Shown here: in pieces, positions 14,745 through 22,856 of the stretch | Position numbering within the stretch: position 1 is the stretch's first letter | How the letters are laid out: each line of letters opens with the position of its first letter | Origin: Opitutales bacterium | GTDB lineage: Bacteria; Verrucomicrobiota; Verrucomicrobiia; Opitutales; Intestinicryptomonadaceae | Assembly (NCBI GenBank): GCA_017633865.1 | Contig: JAGBOM010000224.1 | Span: 1 to 23,010, forward strand | Reading direction: 5' to 3' | DNA: 23,010 nucleotides | Made by a program: the position numbers and the translations under genes | Notes under the pieces: model-generated | Told to the model about the DNA's origin: nothing | Database searches by the model: none | The model's input: the letters and a program-made list of their open reading frames with translations, nothing else

Positions 14745-15500
14745 TTAGCGTGTTAATAGGAATGTTACAGTAAAATCCGTCGCCGTGTAGCTCATTGGTG
14801 CGCTGTCTAACTGCGTGAGTCTCAAATTTACCTGCTTGTTTTTCGACTCGAAGGCAACCGGGAAAAACGTCTTGTCATACCCCTGGTTCTCCGTTACGGC
14901 CAAAATGCTCACCGGCACAGGGTCGAGAAGCTCTCTCACACTGTCGTTAATATCGAGCGCGAGGCGCATAATATTTGCCGTGTCGCCGCCGACGAAGTTC
15001 ACGCCCGCCACGCGGTCGTAGTCGGAGGGGAGATTTATGTTGTAGTTTGAACCAAGCGCGGGCTGCTTGATGGTGAAGCTCTGCATGTCGTAGCCTGTAA
15101 CCTCCTCGCCGAATATCGACACCGCCGGCTGCTCGTTGCTTTGCCTAAACAGTGCAACAAAGGTGAAGGCGGCCGCGCTGTTAGTTACTCGCACGTTTAA
15201 GTAATAGTTTTTGCCCGCCGATTGGGACAAAACCGGCCTAAACACCGCCGTAAGGTCGAAGTCTGCGCTGCTGGTGTTTTTGCACCAGTTTTGCACAGGC
15301 GAGAAGCTAAGGATGCTTTTAAAGTCATCCCGGAGCTCTATTTTAATCTCATCCGCCGAAGGTAACGCCGTAACGAGCGGGCACGCGATGCCGGTGAGGA
15401 ACTTGTAAAGCTCGTCCGATTTAAAAACGTATTGATAAGCCTGTGTTCCTGTCGTCGCTGGTACGGTGAACCAATATTTTTGTATAAGTTCTTTTGCCAT
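14745..15500 (-). CDS. Beta-rich capsid protein candidate, 251 aa
   Basis: Almost the whole chain alternates short strands and loops (for example NYYLNVRVTNSAAAFTFVALF, DFTVTFLLTR at the end), as in jelly-roll capsid proteins. It lies directly after the 210-aa gene, with an AT-rich spacer between. Its length suits a single jelly roll or a short double one; FLiP and PRD1 major capsid proteins are longer. The ATG follows GGTGTAACAAA. I infer the capsid role from fold character and position only. Confidence 0.6.
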   Translation of the reverse strand: MAKELIQKYWFTVPATTGTQAYQYVFKSDELYKFLTGIACPLVTALPSADEIKIELRDDFKSILSFSPVQNWCKNTSSADFDLTAVFRPVLSQSAGKNYYLNVRVTNSAAAFTFVALFRQSNEQPAVSIFGEEVTGYDMQSFTIKQPALGSNYNINLPSDYDRVAGVNFVGGDTANIMRLALDINDSVRELLDPVPVSILAVTENQGYDKTFFPVAFESKNKQVNLRLTQLDSAPMSYTATDFTVTFLLTR

Positions 15501-15530
15501 TTTGTTACACCTTATATTATATATATAATG

Positions 15531-15626
15531 TTAGTGAGGCGGCGTGTTCCGGCGAGAACGCTTGCGCGGCTTTTGGATGCCGCCGCCTCTGGTCGTGGTA
15601 GGCTTCCTCGTGAACGTGAATGTGCT
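15531..15626 (-). CDS. Basic 31-codon extension of the 210-aa gene in the +1 frame
   Basis: The frame opens exactly at the stop of the 210-aa gene, has no start codon, and encodes a strand-like STFTFTRKPTTTRGGG segment followed by a basic tail (KPRKRSRR). Its codons mostly end in G or C, as in neighbouring genes. Read after AAG with one base skipped, it continues the 210-aa protein naturally to about 241 aa. Either a programmed frameshift or a one-base sequence error would explain it. Confidence 0.45.
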   Translation of the reverse strand, partial: STFTFTRKPTTTRGGGIQKPRKRSRRNTPPH

Positions 15627-16257
15627 ACTTTACGCGAATTTCCGAGCCACGGAGCGCAACTTCGATGAAGTAGCGGTTTGTTGTGCCGCTGATGGTTGCG
15701 CCCTGGGGTACGTGCAACCTCATCTGGAGCTCCTGGCTGTCTTGAATGAGCTTGGGAGCGGTGAGGATAATGCCGTCCTTCTCTCCGTTGATGCCCACCG
15801 ACTCCTGACAGAAGGAGTTAATCGGAGATTGGAAAATGTTGAGCTGTGCAAGGTCAAGCTCGAGCTCGCAGTTGCTGATGATGGGGTCAACTGTGCCGAT
15901 GTTCGCCACTGGCAAGTAGTTGATGTTGGCCGCCGTGTAGGTGGTGTTGGTGGCTGCAGTGTAGCCGATGCGCGCCGTGATACGGCTAAGCATGAAGGCG
16001 CAGCCCTGCTTGATTTTCTGTTTCGACAGGTTGCAATAACCGTCTTTGATTGCGTCGTCGTTGTAGAGAAGGTCGAGAAGTCCACCTGCGCCGGTGATTT
16101 CGTACCTCTTGTAGTACACGCTATCGGAGAGGTTAAGGTTGCCGTTCTTGAAGTCCTTAATCATTCCCGGTGAAAGCTTCATAACGCTTGCGAGAAGGAG
16201 AGCTTGGTCTCTTGTAAAGAACTTTGTGATGTCGAGGTTCTTCAGTAATTCTTCCAT
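15625..16257 (-). CDS. Second capsid protein candidate, 210 aa
   Basis: An N-terminal helical region (1-85, with LLASVMKLSPGMIKDFKNG) is followed by a beta-rich half (about 110-210, ELELDLAQLNIF, YFIEVALRGSEIRVK). A gene pair with the 251-aa protein recalls viruses with two small jelly-roll capsid proteins, but no signature proves it. The last strand ends abruptly at TAG, and a basic extension follows in another frame (15531-15626). It starts 19 bases after the 195-aa gene ends. Confidence 0.6.
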   Translation of the reverse strand: MEELLKNLDITKFFTRDQALLLASVMKLSPGMIKDFKNGNLNLSDSVYYKRYEITGAGGLLDLLYNDDAIKDGYCNLSKQKIKQGCAFMLSRITARIGYTAATNTTYTAANINYLPVANIGTVDPIISNCELELDLAQLNIFQSPINSFCQESVGINGEKDGIILTAPKLIQDSQELQMRLHVPQGATISGTTNRYFIEVALRGSEIRVK

Positions 16258-16276
16258 GATTTGATATGTTTATTGG

Positions 16277-16864
16277 TTAAAAAATGCCCATAAGGTTCGC
16301 CGCTGCCATAGCGTCCGAAACACCCATTAGGGATGCAGCCTTGTATGCTGCGTCGTCGTCAACGCCGTCAACTGTCCGGGTTATCTGCTCTGCGTCGTCG
16401 ATGTGCTCGGCCAGATACGCCCAGTCGTTGTTGTACGTCTTGCCGTCTGTGTCGGTGACGGTCTTTTCGCCAGCCGCAAGCGCAAACTCCGGCGGGGCGG
16501 TGGTAGTGCCGAGAGCTCCGACACCGTTAAACATTGCTGCCGGGTTCTTGGTAACATCCAGGCCGCTGATGCCTACCTCCGTGCCTACGCTGTCCGGGGC
16601 GATAACTGCGACGGTGTGCAACGCTGCGTAGGTTGCCACGCCCTGGAAGGCTGCGCGGAGCTTCGGGTCGTCCATCATCATGTCGCCAACCGTGCCAACA
16701 ATTAGCATGAGCGGGCCGCCGATATTCTGCATAGTCTTGCTTTTACCTTCGCCGAAGAGCTTGTTGGTGATGAACGCGCCGCCAACCGCGCCAACACCGC
16801 GCACCGCCGCGTTGATAGCGACGGCAGTTGCGTCTTTTTGCCAGTTCTTTCTGATAAATGCCAT
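16277..16864 (-). CDS. Ala/Gly-rich virion protein candidate, 195 aa
   Basis: The first 75 residues contain small-residue, hydrophobic segments (NAAVRGVGAVGGAFITN, GPLMLIVGTVGDMMMDD) that could enter a membrane. The rest is soluble and acidic. A GEGKSKT segment resembles, but does not match, a Walker A motif. It lies between the 296-aa anchored protein and the capsid candidates. No family is recognised. Confidence 0.65.
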   Translation of the reverse strand: MAFIRKNWQKDATAVAINAAVRGVGAVGGAFITNKLFGEGKSKTMQNIGGPLMLIVGTVGDMMMDDPKLRAAFQGVATYAALHTVAVIAPDSVGTEVGISGLDVTKNPAAMFNGVGALGTTTAPPEFALAAGEKTVTDTDGKTYNNDWAYLAEHIDDAEQITRTVDGVDDDAAYKAASLMGVSDAMAAANLMGIF

Positions 16865-16887
16865 AGTTTTCTATTTATTAAAAGTTA

Positions 16888-17778
16888 TTATTTTTTCTTG
16901 CCTTTCTTTTTGCCTCCAAATACCTTATAAATCAACAGGCCGCCGCCTACAATGCCGAGAGCCCAGCCCCACCAGGGGATGCCGCCCTTTTTGGTTGCCG
17001 TTTGCGTGTTCCCGGTCTGCGCCGCCGGTGCTTCGTAGGTAACGTCTGCCGCCTGTGCAACTTGCGCGGCCTGGTAAGCCTCCGCCGCCTTCTGTACAGT
17101 TTTGGCAAGTGCTGCCTGTGCGGTCTGCGTCGCCTGCGCGTCGCCGGTGTTTTGTGCCACCTTGAGTTCCATCGATGCCGCCTTCTGCGCCGCCTGCGCC
17201 GCTATTGCGTCCGCTTCCGCCTTTGCGCGTTCCGCCGCCGCCGCCGCTATTTTCGCCGCCTCTTCCTTGTCCGCCGTGAGTTTTTTGGCTTCGAGAGTCT
17301 TGTATTGCTGTAATACGTTCTCGCCCTGCCCCGCCTCAAATTGCGCCCATACTGGCCGCTGGAAGTTGTATTTAACTGCAAGCGCGTAACATTCGTTATA
17401 CAATGCGACGTAACGGCTGTATTTTTCGTAATCGTCCTTATTGGTCGTCCTGTAATAGCTACCGGTCGGCAAAAGTACGCTGTATGTTGCACCGTTGGCT
17501 GTTACCCCTGTACCGGTGTTTACTTGTGCTTTGCCGGCTGCCTTGGCGCGGTAACTGTCAATAACCGCCTCGCCGTTGCCCGCTTCAAAGTCGGCCCAGT
17601 TTGGCGGACTTACGTTGTAGGTGTAGGCGAGGCCGTAGGCTGTGTCGTACTGCTGAACATACCCTTTGTATTTGTTGTATTCCGCCTCGTCCGTGAATGT
17701 CTTTTTGCCGCCTGGTGTGTTGAGCGTGTAAACATCGCCCAGACCGCCGCACAATCCGTATAACAAAAAATCTCTCAT
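16888..17778 (-). CDS. C-anchored virion protein with tandem domains, 296 aa
   Basis: I chose the ATG at 17778 because it overlaps the upstream stop (ATGA); the frame stays open further upstream but without a better start. After a short N-terminus come two similar domains (about 25-85 and 105-165) sharing a YxKYxxYVxxYxxxYxLAxxYN pattern and an FEAGxGExV motif. A long Ala/Gln/Glu coiled coil follows (about 170-255), then a C-terminal membrane helix (WWGWALGIVGGGLLIYKVFG) and a Lys tail. Its topology resembles membrane-bound spikes or internal membrane proteins. Confidence 0.7.
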   Translation of the reverse strand: MRDFLLYGLCGGLGDVYTLNTPGGKKTFTDEAEYNKYKGYVQQYDTAYGLAYTYNVSPPNWADFEAGNGEAVIDSYRAKAAGKAQVNTGTGVTANGATYSVLLPTGSYYRTTNKDDYEKYSRYVALYNECYALAVKYNFQRPVWAQFEAGQGENVLQQYKTLEAKKLTADKEEAAKIAAAAAERAKAEADAIAAQAAQKAASMELKVAQNTGDAQATQTAQAALAKTVQKAAEAYQAAQVAQAADVTYEAPAAQTGNTQTATKKGGIPWWGWALGIVGGGLLIYKVFGGKKKGKKK

Positions 17779-18095
17779 CGCCTGTTGCTTTTTTTGTTGT
17801 TGTCCTTCTTTTTGTCTTTGTCGCCGGTGGCTGCTATCAATGTGATAACGGCGAGGCCGCCGAGTGCCCACTTCCACCAGTTGCTTTTTTTTGTTTCCTC
17901 CGCCGGTTCTGCGGGGGGTGTCGCCGCTGATGTCGCCGCCGCCGCTGCAATTTTGCCGGGATCCATGGTTGCCGCCTGTGCGGGAACTGCAGCCGCCGGT
18001 GTGTTTGTCGTCGTCGTCACCATCGGAGCCACCGCCGGTTGGTTGTTACAGCAGCAGACGCTGCGGGGGATTAATTTTATAACTACACATGCCAT
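17775..18095 (-). CDS. C-anchored small virion protein, 106 aa
   Basis: A Cys cluster (VCCCN, about 13-17) lies near the N-terminus, followed by an Ala/Pro/Thr-rich linker (about 20-70), a membrane helix (about 73-90, WWKWALGGLAVITLIAA) and a Lys/Asn/Arg tail. A strong Shine-Dalgarno-like GGAGG lies 8 bases before ATG. It overlaps the next gene by four bases (ATGA). Confidence 0.65.
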   Translation of the reverse strand: MACVVIKLIPRSVCCCNNQPAVAPMVTTTTNTPAAAVPAQAATMDPGKIAAAAATSAATPPAEPAEETKKSNWWKWALGGLAVITLIAATGDKDKKKDNNKKSNRR

Positions 18096-18096
18096 T

Positions 18097-18435
18097 TTAT
18101 TTCCTCCTTCCGCCGTTTGAGTTCATAATTAAAGCCAGGCCGCCGAGTAACACCACGCCGCCAATTATCCAGGGAGTCCAGTTTGTTTCCTGTTTGGCGG
18201 GTGTCCTGTACGACGTGCCGCCGGTGGTAATTGGTGCATAGGTCGAGGTGCTGCCGCCTGTCACCGTCGAGCCGCTCGCTTGTGCGCTCTGGTTTTTCGC
18301 TGTAATTGCCGTGGTCGCTATCGTAGTGCCGGCGTTAATCCCGGCATTAATCAACGGCATCCAGTTCTGCAGATTTTCGCCGCCCGCGCCAAGTCCGTTG
18401 CACCTGCCTATTTCGTATGCTGCTATTCTGTCCAT
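18097..18435 (-). CDS. C-anchored small virion protein, 112 aa
   Basis: The chain is Ser/Thr/Gly/Ala-rich, with a membrane helix near the C-terminus (about 85-106, WIIGGVVLLGGLALIMN) and a GGRRK tail. I chose the ATG at 18435; an ATG 42 bases upstream overlaps the previous gene by 26 bases. The next gene starts one base after its stop. It is one of four consecutive genes with C-terminal anchors. Confidence 0.6.
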   Translation of the reverse strand: MDRIAAYEIGRCNGLGAGGENLQNWMPLINAGINAGTTIATTAITAKNQSAQASGSTVTGGSTSTYAPITTGGTSYRTPAKQETNWTPWIIGGVVLLGGLALIMNSNGGRRK

Positions 18436-18451
18436 TTTCAATAAAATTTCA

Positions 18452-19894
18452 TTAACGTTTTTTCGCGAAGGCTGCAAACAGTAGCAACAAGCCGCCAGCC
18501 GCTGCCGCCGCGATTAAATATTTTTTTGTGTCGTCGCCTTCCTGTGCCGCGTTTTCGTTTGCCCAGTATTGCTCCCATGTGATGTAATTGCCGTTTTCGT
18601 CCATGTAGAAGTTGCCCGCAGAGTCGAAGGCGTAAATCTTGCGCAGCTCGTCAAGCTGTGCCTGTGCCGCCTCCGCGTTTGCTTTGTTTTGCGCCTGCAG
18701 CTGTGCCTCCTGTGCCTTTGCCTCCTTTGCCGCCTCCTTCGCTGATTTTATCGACGCTATCCACTGCCATATCTGCGTTAAAATGCCGATACAGGCGGCG
18801 ATGGTGGCGGCGATGGTGGCGGGGTCGCCAAGTGTCGGCTCGCCGTCGTCGGTGTCGTTGGTCGGCATGTCGAATTTAGTATTTTTGTCCACCTTTGGCT
18901 CGGGGAGCTTCGAGCCCTTTTTTATGGATTTTTCGAGCTTATCGACGTTGCCGCCCATCGTTTTAAACAGCTTGCGAAGCCGCTGCATTGCCTTCACGCC
19001 ATCCTTCCATGCGCTCTCGCTGTAGCCGAGTGCCGCAGCCTCTGATTGTGTGAGGAGTCCAACATTTAATTTTGTCGCCATCCCGGCAAGGTTTAGCGCA
19101 ATTAGAGAGCGGAGGCCGTTTCTCAACAGAACGGTAACAGGATTAATCTTTATAAACAGCACTTTGAGCACTTTGCCCGCAATTTTTACCGTTTCTTTTG
19201 TTAAATTAACGATGTCTTTTTGTGCTTCATAAGCGGCCTTCCAGGGGTCGATTGCGGAGTCTTTGAACTGGTTGCCCGCCTTCTTGATGCTCTCCTTTGC
19301 GCCGCTGGTGTTGCCGGTGACGAGCTGCCCCGCCGCCTTAAGGGTGTTAGCTGTCGCCTTCGTAGCGTTCACGACGCTTTTTGCAGCTGCCGATACACCA
19401 GTACCCACTGCCTTAACGCCCGAGGCGAGAGCCTTACCCAATTTCTTAAGCCAGCCGGCGAGCTCCTCGTCGTCAGTGCCAGGCGTGTGCAACATGTTAA
19501 TATAATCATCCTCCGCGTGCTTTACGGCATCCACCTGTTCCTGTGTGTAAAACAAGTAGCCGCCGTCCTGCTCGTCGATGTCCTCGATATAAGGCACGAT
19601 ATGAGAGGCGAGCCGGTATGCCTCGAAGTCGGTGTTGCTCAATATGATTAAAACCTTAGCTTTACGCGCGTCGGTGTAGTCGGAAGGCTGCGCCGTGCCG
19701 TCTGCAATCTTTTGCGCCGCTACGTTGTAGATGCCCTCGATACCGTGCAATGTCTCCGCCTGTGCGCGTATGAAGGCGGCACGCCGGGATGGCTGCACCA
19801 TCCGCGCCGCGTACGCCTCCAGGCTCGCCGAGCCGGGGAACTGCGCCCCATCTATTCCGCTAAGACCATAAACTGGTATCATCAACAAAAACAT
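18452..19894 (-). CDS. Large membrane-associated virion protein, 480 aa
   Basis: After a soluble N-terminal domain (1-150), the chain has amphipathic Ala/Lys/Val segments (LKKLGKALASGVKAVGTGVS) and possible membrane segments (about 240-275 and 360-380). A charged Ala/Glu/Gln coiled coil follows (about 380-415), then a C-terminal anchor (LIAAAAAGGLLLLFAAFAKKR). It could act in membrane penetration or genome delivery. A second in-frame ATG lies four codons in. The stop of the previous gene lies three bases away. Confidence 0.65.
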   Translation of the reverse strand: MFLLMIPVYGLSGIDGAQFPGSASLEAYAARMVQPSRRAAFIRAQAETLHGIEGIYNVAAQKIADGTAQPSDYTDARKAKVLIILSNTDFEAYRLASHIVPYIEDIDEQDGGYLFYTQEQVDAVKHAEDDYINMLHTPGTDDEELAGWLKKLGKALASGVKAVGTGVSAAAKSVVNATKATANTLKAAGQLVTGNTSGAKESIKKAGNQFKDSAIDPWKAAYEAQKDIVNLTKETVKIAGKVLKVLFIKINPVTVLLRNGLRSLIALNLAGMATKLNVGLLTQSEAAALGYSESAWKDGVKAMQRLRKLFKTMGGNVDKLEKSIKKGSKLPEPKVDKNTKFDMPTNDTDDGEPTLGDPATIAATIAACIGILTQIWQWIASIKSAKEAAKEAKAQEAQLQAQNKANAEAAQAQLDELRKIYAFDSAGNFYMDENGNYITWEQYWANENAAQEGDDTKKYLIAAAAAGGLLLLFAAFAKKR

Positions 19895-19896
19895 TT

Positions 19897-21930
19897 TTAG
19901 TTAAACAATCCGGCGAGCTGCGCCGCCGTCGCCCTGTCCGTTACCCTGTAAATTTCGCTGTTACTTACGCCAGGCGGCAAACTGTTAAACACAAACCAAA
20001 CGCGGTCGCAGCGTATGCCGTCGAGATTTACAAGTATGTGGGAAGGTTGTTTTTTACCTTTAAAACATACAAGCTCGAAGGCGGGGTCGTACCCCATGCA
20101 CTTCAATACACACCAGGCAAACACGCTAAGGCAATCGCAATCGACTCCGCGCCGCCTATCCGCCCAGGTTCTTAACGGCGTGCGCACTTCTTCACGGCCT
20201 TCCCGGTCGTATTCGTAACGGATGTTATGCCGTAGCCAGTGCCACAAATTAAAGACGCTCTGAAGTTTAGTGTCTGCCTTGAGGTGCTGCGCTATCCTGG
20301 CACAATCTTTATAATGTGCTTTGCAAATGTCTGCAATAAGTTTTTTTGTATCGTCGAGGCCTACGCCGGCGAAGGTCTGCGAGTGTTGAGCCGGCGCAAA
20401 AAAAGCGTCGTAGCTCTGTAATATTTTGTACGTAGGCTTGAGGCCTCGACAATCCATTAACTCATTATTATTATATAATGCGTCGTTGGCGGTCTTGCCG
20501 AGGCCTTTTTGTGTCGGCATTATCTTGTGCCGATAGTCAAACATCTCCTTACCATTGTCTATATATACAAAACCTTTCGGGAGTTTTGGAAGCCATTTGG
20601 GTATATTTTTAGATATACGCCAGCCTTCTGGAAGTGTTGGAACAATACCGACAAATTGACTTATCAAACCATTTGTTTGCGATATTCTTTCGTTATCTGC
20701 GTATTTATAGCCCAATATGTTAGCAATATTACTAACGCGGTCATAATTACCTTTGTCGATTTCTTCAATAAAGTATTTTATTATTATATCGCGTAAATTG
20801 CTAATATACCTTGCTTTTACACGACTGCCAGGTTCATCAAGTTTTTGCGGCCTTGTCTTGTAAAATGCTTCATCTTTCCAAACTTCGAGCATTTTATCAA
20901 CTTCCTGCATCCAATCTTCTTTTGTTTTTACTTTCGGCTTGATGGGTGTTTTTTGCTGCTGTAAGTCGCTTTTGATTTGCTCATAAAGCAACGGGTCGTC
21001 GGTCTGCATCTTTTGCAGTTCCTCGCCGCTAAACTTCCGGATGTCGTATTTTTTTAATGCCGCCGTATCTTCCAAGTCCTTCCGGGCTCGCGTCCTCGTG
21101 TCGGTGATTATATATGTATCACCAGGCGCACCAAGAGAATTTTTTTCGTTAAATGTTTGGTTATTTGAAACATTTAATATATCTTTGCCACTGAAAGGCA
21201 GACAGATTTCAACGACTTTAAAGGGTTTGTTTGTACGGACAGTTGCGTTGAAGCTGGGAGCCGTACGGCTTTCTTCCCAACCATAGGGATATAAGACATT
21301 ACCGCTGTTTGCCTTTTTTATTATGTCTTTCAATTTTTTAGGATGGCAGGAGCTTACATAATTGTAAGTATCAAATACCAATGTAACACAAAATAAAATT
21401 GGCTTCCCGTCGTAGTTAGTGAATGGTTTTACAAATACAAGCCCCTTATCGTCTAATATCGCCATACGTGGATTTTCCAAAGTAGGCTTAATTAACGCCT
21501 TAAATATTGTACGGTCTTGCCAATTAGAGTTTTTCTCTTTAAGCTTATCTTCTAACTGATAATCTCTTAATACAATCCATTTATAAGGACGTGCCAGCGG
21601 TGTCTCTACAATGTACGTTTTACGCTTCCCTGTTGTATTGTGAATTGTAAGCACATTTTTAAAGGAGGCTTCGTTAAAATCCTCGGGCGGAATAAAGTCG
21701 GCTGGATTGCTTGTTAAATACTCTGTAATATTCTTTTCGTCAACAACTTTCACACCTTCCACCGGCACAAACATCTCCTCCTCCTCGTTCCATGTTACAG
21801 GCGAGGCCTCGCCCTCCTGCATACGCTTAGAGAACGCCACGAGGCTCTCGTTGTCCTCAAACTCCAATTTGATCGAGGGCTTGCCCAAACCGCTGAACGC
21901 GCTTTTATATGTCGTGCCGTAAACTCCCAT
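19897..21930 (-). CDS. Virion protein with C-terminal transglutaminase-like domain, 677 aa
   Basis: Residues about 570-655 carry a transglutaminase/cysteine-protease-like triad: GVDCDCLSVF with Cys598 (or 600), SHILVNLDG with His631 and CDRVWFVF with Asp642. The family can cross-link, hydrolyse or deamidate proteins. The first 550 residues do not resemble a family I know and contain mixed alpha/beta stretches and charged regions. There is no membrane anchor. Possible roles are processing of virion or host envelope proteins. It lies early in the late operon, 4 bases after the WHy-like gene. Confidence 0.65.
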   Translation of the reverse strand: MGVYGTTYKSAFSGLGKPSIKLEFEDNESLVAFSKRMQEGEASPVTWNEEEEMFVPVEGVKVVDEKNITEYLTSNPADFIPPEDFNEASFKNVLTIHNTTGKRKTYIVETPLARPYKWIVLRDYQLEDKLKEKNSNWQDRTIFKALIKPTLENPRMAILDDKGLVFVKPFTNYDGKPILFCVTLVFDTYNYVSSCHPKKLKDIIKKANSGNVLYPYGWEESRTAPSFNATVRTNKPFKVVEICLPFSGKDILNVSNNQTFNEKNSLGAPGDTYIITDTRTRARKDLEDTAALKKYDIRKFSGEELQKMQTDDPLLYEQIKSDLQQQKTPIKPKVKTKEDWMQEVDKMLEVWKDEAFYKTRPQKLDEPGSRVKARYISNLRDIIIKYFIEEIDKGNYDRVSNIANILGYKYADNERISQTNGLISQFVGIVPTLPEGWRISKNIPKWLPKLPKGFVYIDNGKEMFDYRHKIMPTQKGLGKTANDALYNNNELMDCRGLKPTYKILQSYDAFFAPAQHSQTFAGVGLDDTKKLIADICKAHYKDCARIAQHLKADTKLQSVFNLWHWLRHNIRYEYDREGREEVRTPLRTWADRRRGVDCDCLSVFAWCVLKCMGYDPAFELVCFKGKKQPSHILVNLDGIRCDRVWFVFNSLPPGVSNSEIYRVTDRATAAQLAGLFN

Positions 21931-21934
21931 AACA

Positions 21935-22459
21935 TCAACTATTTAAAGCGTCCGCACTGAATGGCACTGTAGTGTCGATTTTGATAGTAAAGCCCATCGT
22001 CTTAATCTGTCCCTCCACCTTCGCCTCCGTCGGCCAGTTTGCGCCGTTGCCTGTAAGATAGCCGGCGAGGATTTTCGCAGTAGCCACGCCGATATTTGCC
22101 CACGGCACGGATATGTCGAAGGGCAAATCGACGCTGCTATTTTCCGGGATTTCTATCGGGACGTTATTGGTATTGAGTGTTGCGATACGATGGAGAGAGC
22201 CGCCAAAATTAAGGAAAATGTCGAGGTACATCTGATTGACGACAAGCGGAGTGTTTTCGAGGTTGGTAAACCTCATCCAGACGCGGAACACGAGGTTGCC
22301 GCCGCTGGCAAACTGGTAAAGCTGTATTCTGGTGAGTTGATAGCGCAAGCTCTCCGCCGCCTTAGCCTTGCGCACAAGATAGACGGCGTAAATGGCCGCG
22401 CCGGTGATGGCCGCGACCGCAAAAAATTTTCCTAATCCGTTGTCATTGTTGGTTGTCAT
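21935..22459 (-). CDS. WHy/LEA14-like anchored protein, 174 aa
   Basis: A membrane helix at about residues 11-30 (KFFAVAAITGAAIYAVYLV) is followed by a beta domain (about 40-165) with FRVWMRFTNLENTPLVVNQM and SVDLPFDISVP. That pattern resembles the immunoglobulin-like LEA14/WHy fold also found in some phage genomes. A strong Shine-Dalgarno-like GGAGG lies before ATG, which is uncommon here. It is a membrane-bound virion candidate. Confidence 0.65.
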   Translation of the reverse strand: MTTNNDNGLGKFFAVAAITGAAIYAVYLVRKAKAAESLRYQLTRIQLYQFASGGNLVFRVWMRFTNLENTPLVVNQMYLDIFLNFGGSLHRIATLNTNNVPIEIPENSSVDLPFDISVPWANIGVATAKILAGYLTGNGANWPTEAKVEGQIKTMGFTIKIDTTVPFSADALNS

Positions 22460-22512
22460 TCGTGCCTCCTTCCGTTTTGCTTTTCTGCACGAATGTACAC
22501 AACTATAATATT

Positions 22513-22728
22513 TTACGCAACGGGGGATGGGTGCAAGTATTTCGGGAAGTGCGAATAGAAGAAGCGCAGCACCTCCTCCTCGTCCACGAGGTTGTAACGA
22601 CTTGTTGCCTTAGCCTTAATTAGCTGTAATTTAATTAAATACCCTATGCTCTGCGCGTCCCATATTGAGCGCAGCACAGGATTTCGGAGCATTACCTCCG
22701 TCGGGGTGTATAATATCTTAGCCGCCAT
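22513..22728 (-). CDS. Small MerR/excisionase-like HTH candidate, 71 aa
   Basis: The sequence WDAQSIGYLIKLQLIKA, then VDEEEVLRFFYSHF, fits the pattern of MerR/Xis-type winged helix proteins, which bind DNA to regulate transcription or excision. I chose the ATG at 22728 because a -33/-7 promoter ends about 18 bases upstream; a longer frame would include the promoter. It is the first gene of the late operon, so autoregulation is plausible. It could equally be a small virion protein. Confidence 0.55.
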   Translation of the reverse strand: MAAKILYTPTEVMLRNPVLRSIWDAQSIGYLIKLQLIKAKATSRYNLVDEEEVLRFFYSHFPKYLHPSPVA

Positions 22729-22745
22729 AACTGTAAAATTTTTTG

Positions 22746-22776
22746 CAAATATAAAAGACTGAATAACAATTACAAA
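22746..22776 (-). promoter_or_regulatory. Bacteroidetes-type promoter of the late operon
   Basis: On the minus strand, TTTG (22776-22773) is followed after 19 bases by TATATTTG (22753-22746), the same pattern as the promoter at 6665-6695. It lies about 18 bases before the first late start codon and would drive the long minus-strand block. Confidence 0.75.
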
Positions 22777-22821
22777 GGATTGAATTAAAAAAAATGCACC
22801 ACCCCCTGCAAAAATTCCCAA

Positions 22822-22856
22822 AAAAACGCCGCCGAACGTTTCACAACGCCGGCGGC
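22822..22856 (-). terminator. Minus-strand terminator upstream of the late promoter
   Basis: The stem GCCGCCG (minus strand, 22856-22850) pairs with CGGCGGC (22834-22828) and is followed by GTTTTTT. It would stop any minus-strand transcript entering from the window edge, shielding the late promoter. What it terminates is not visible unless it is a short RNA from about 22960. Confidence 0.65.

Noticed and set aside
16277..16864. GEGKSKT as a Walker A motif of a packaging ATPase
   Set aside because: The required glycine five residues before GKS is missing and no Walker B or ATPase pattern follows.
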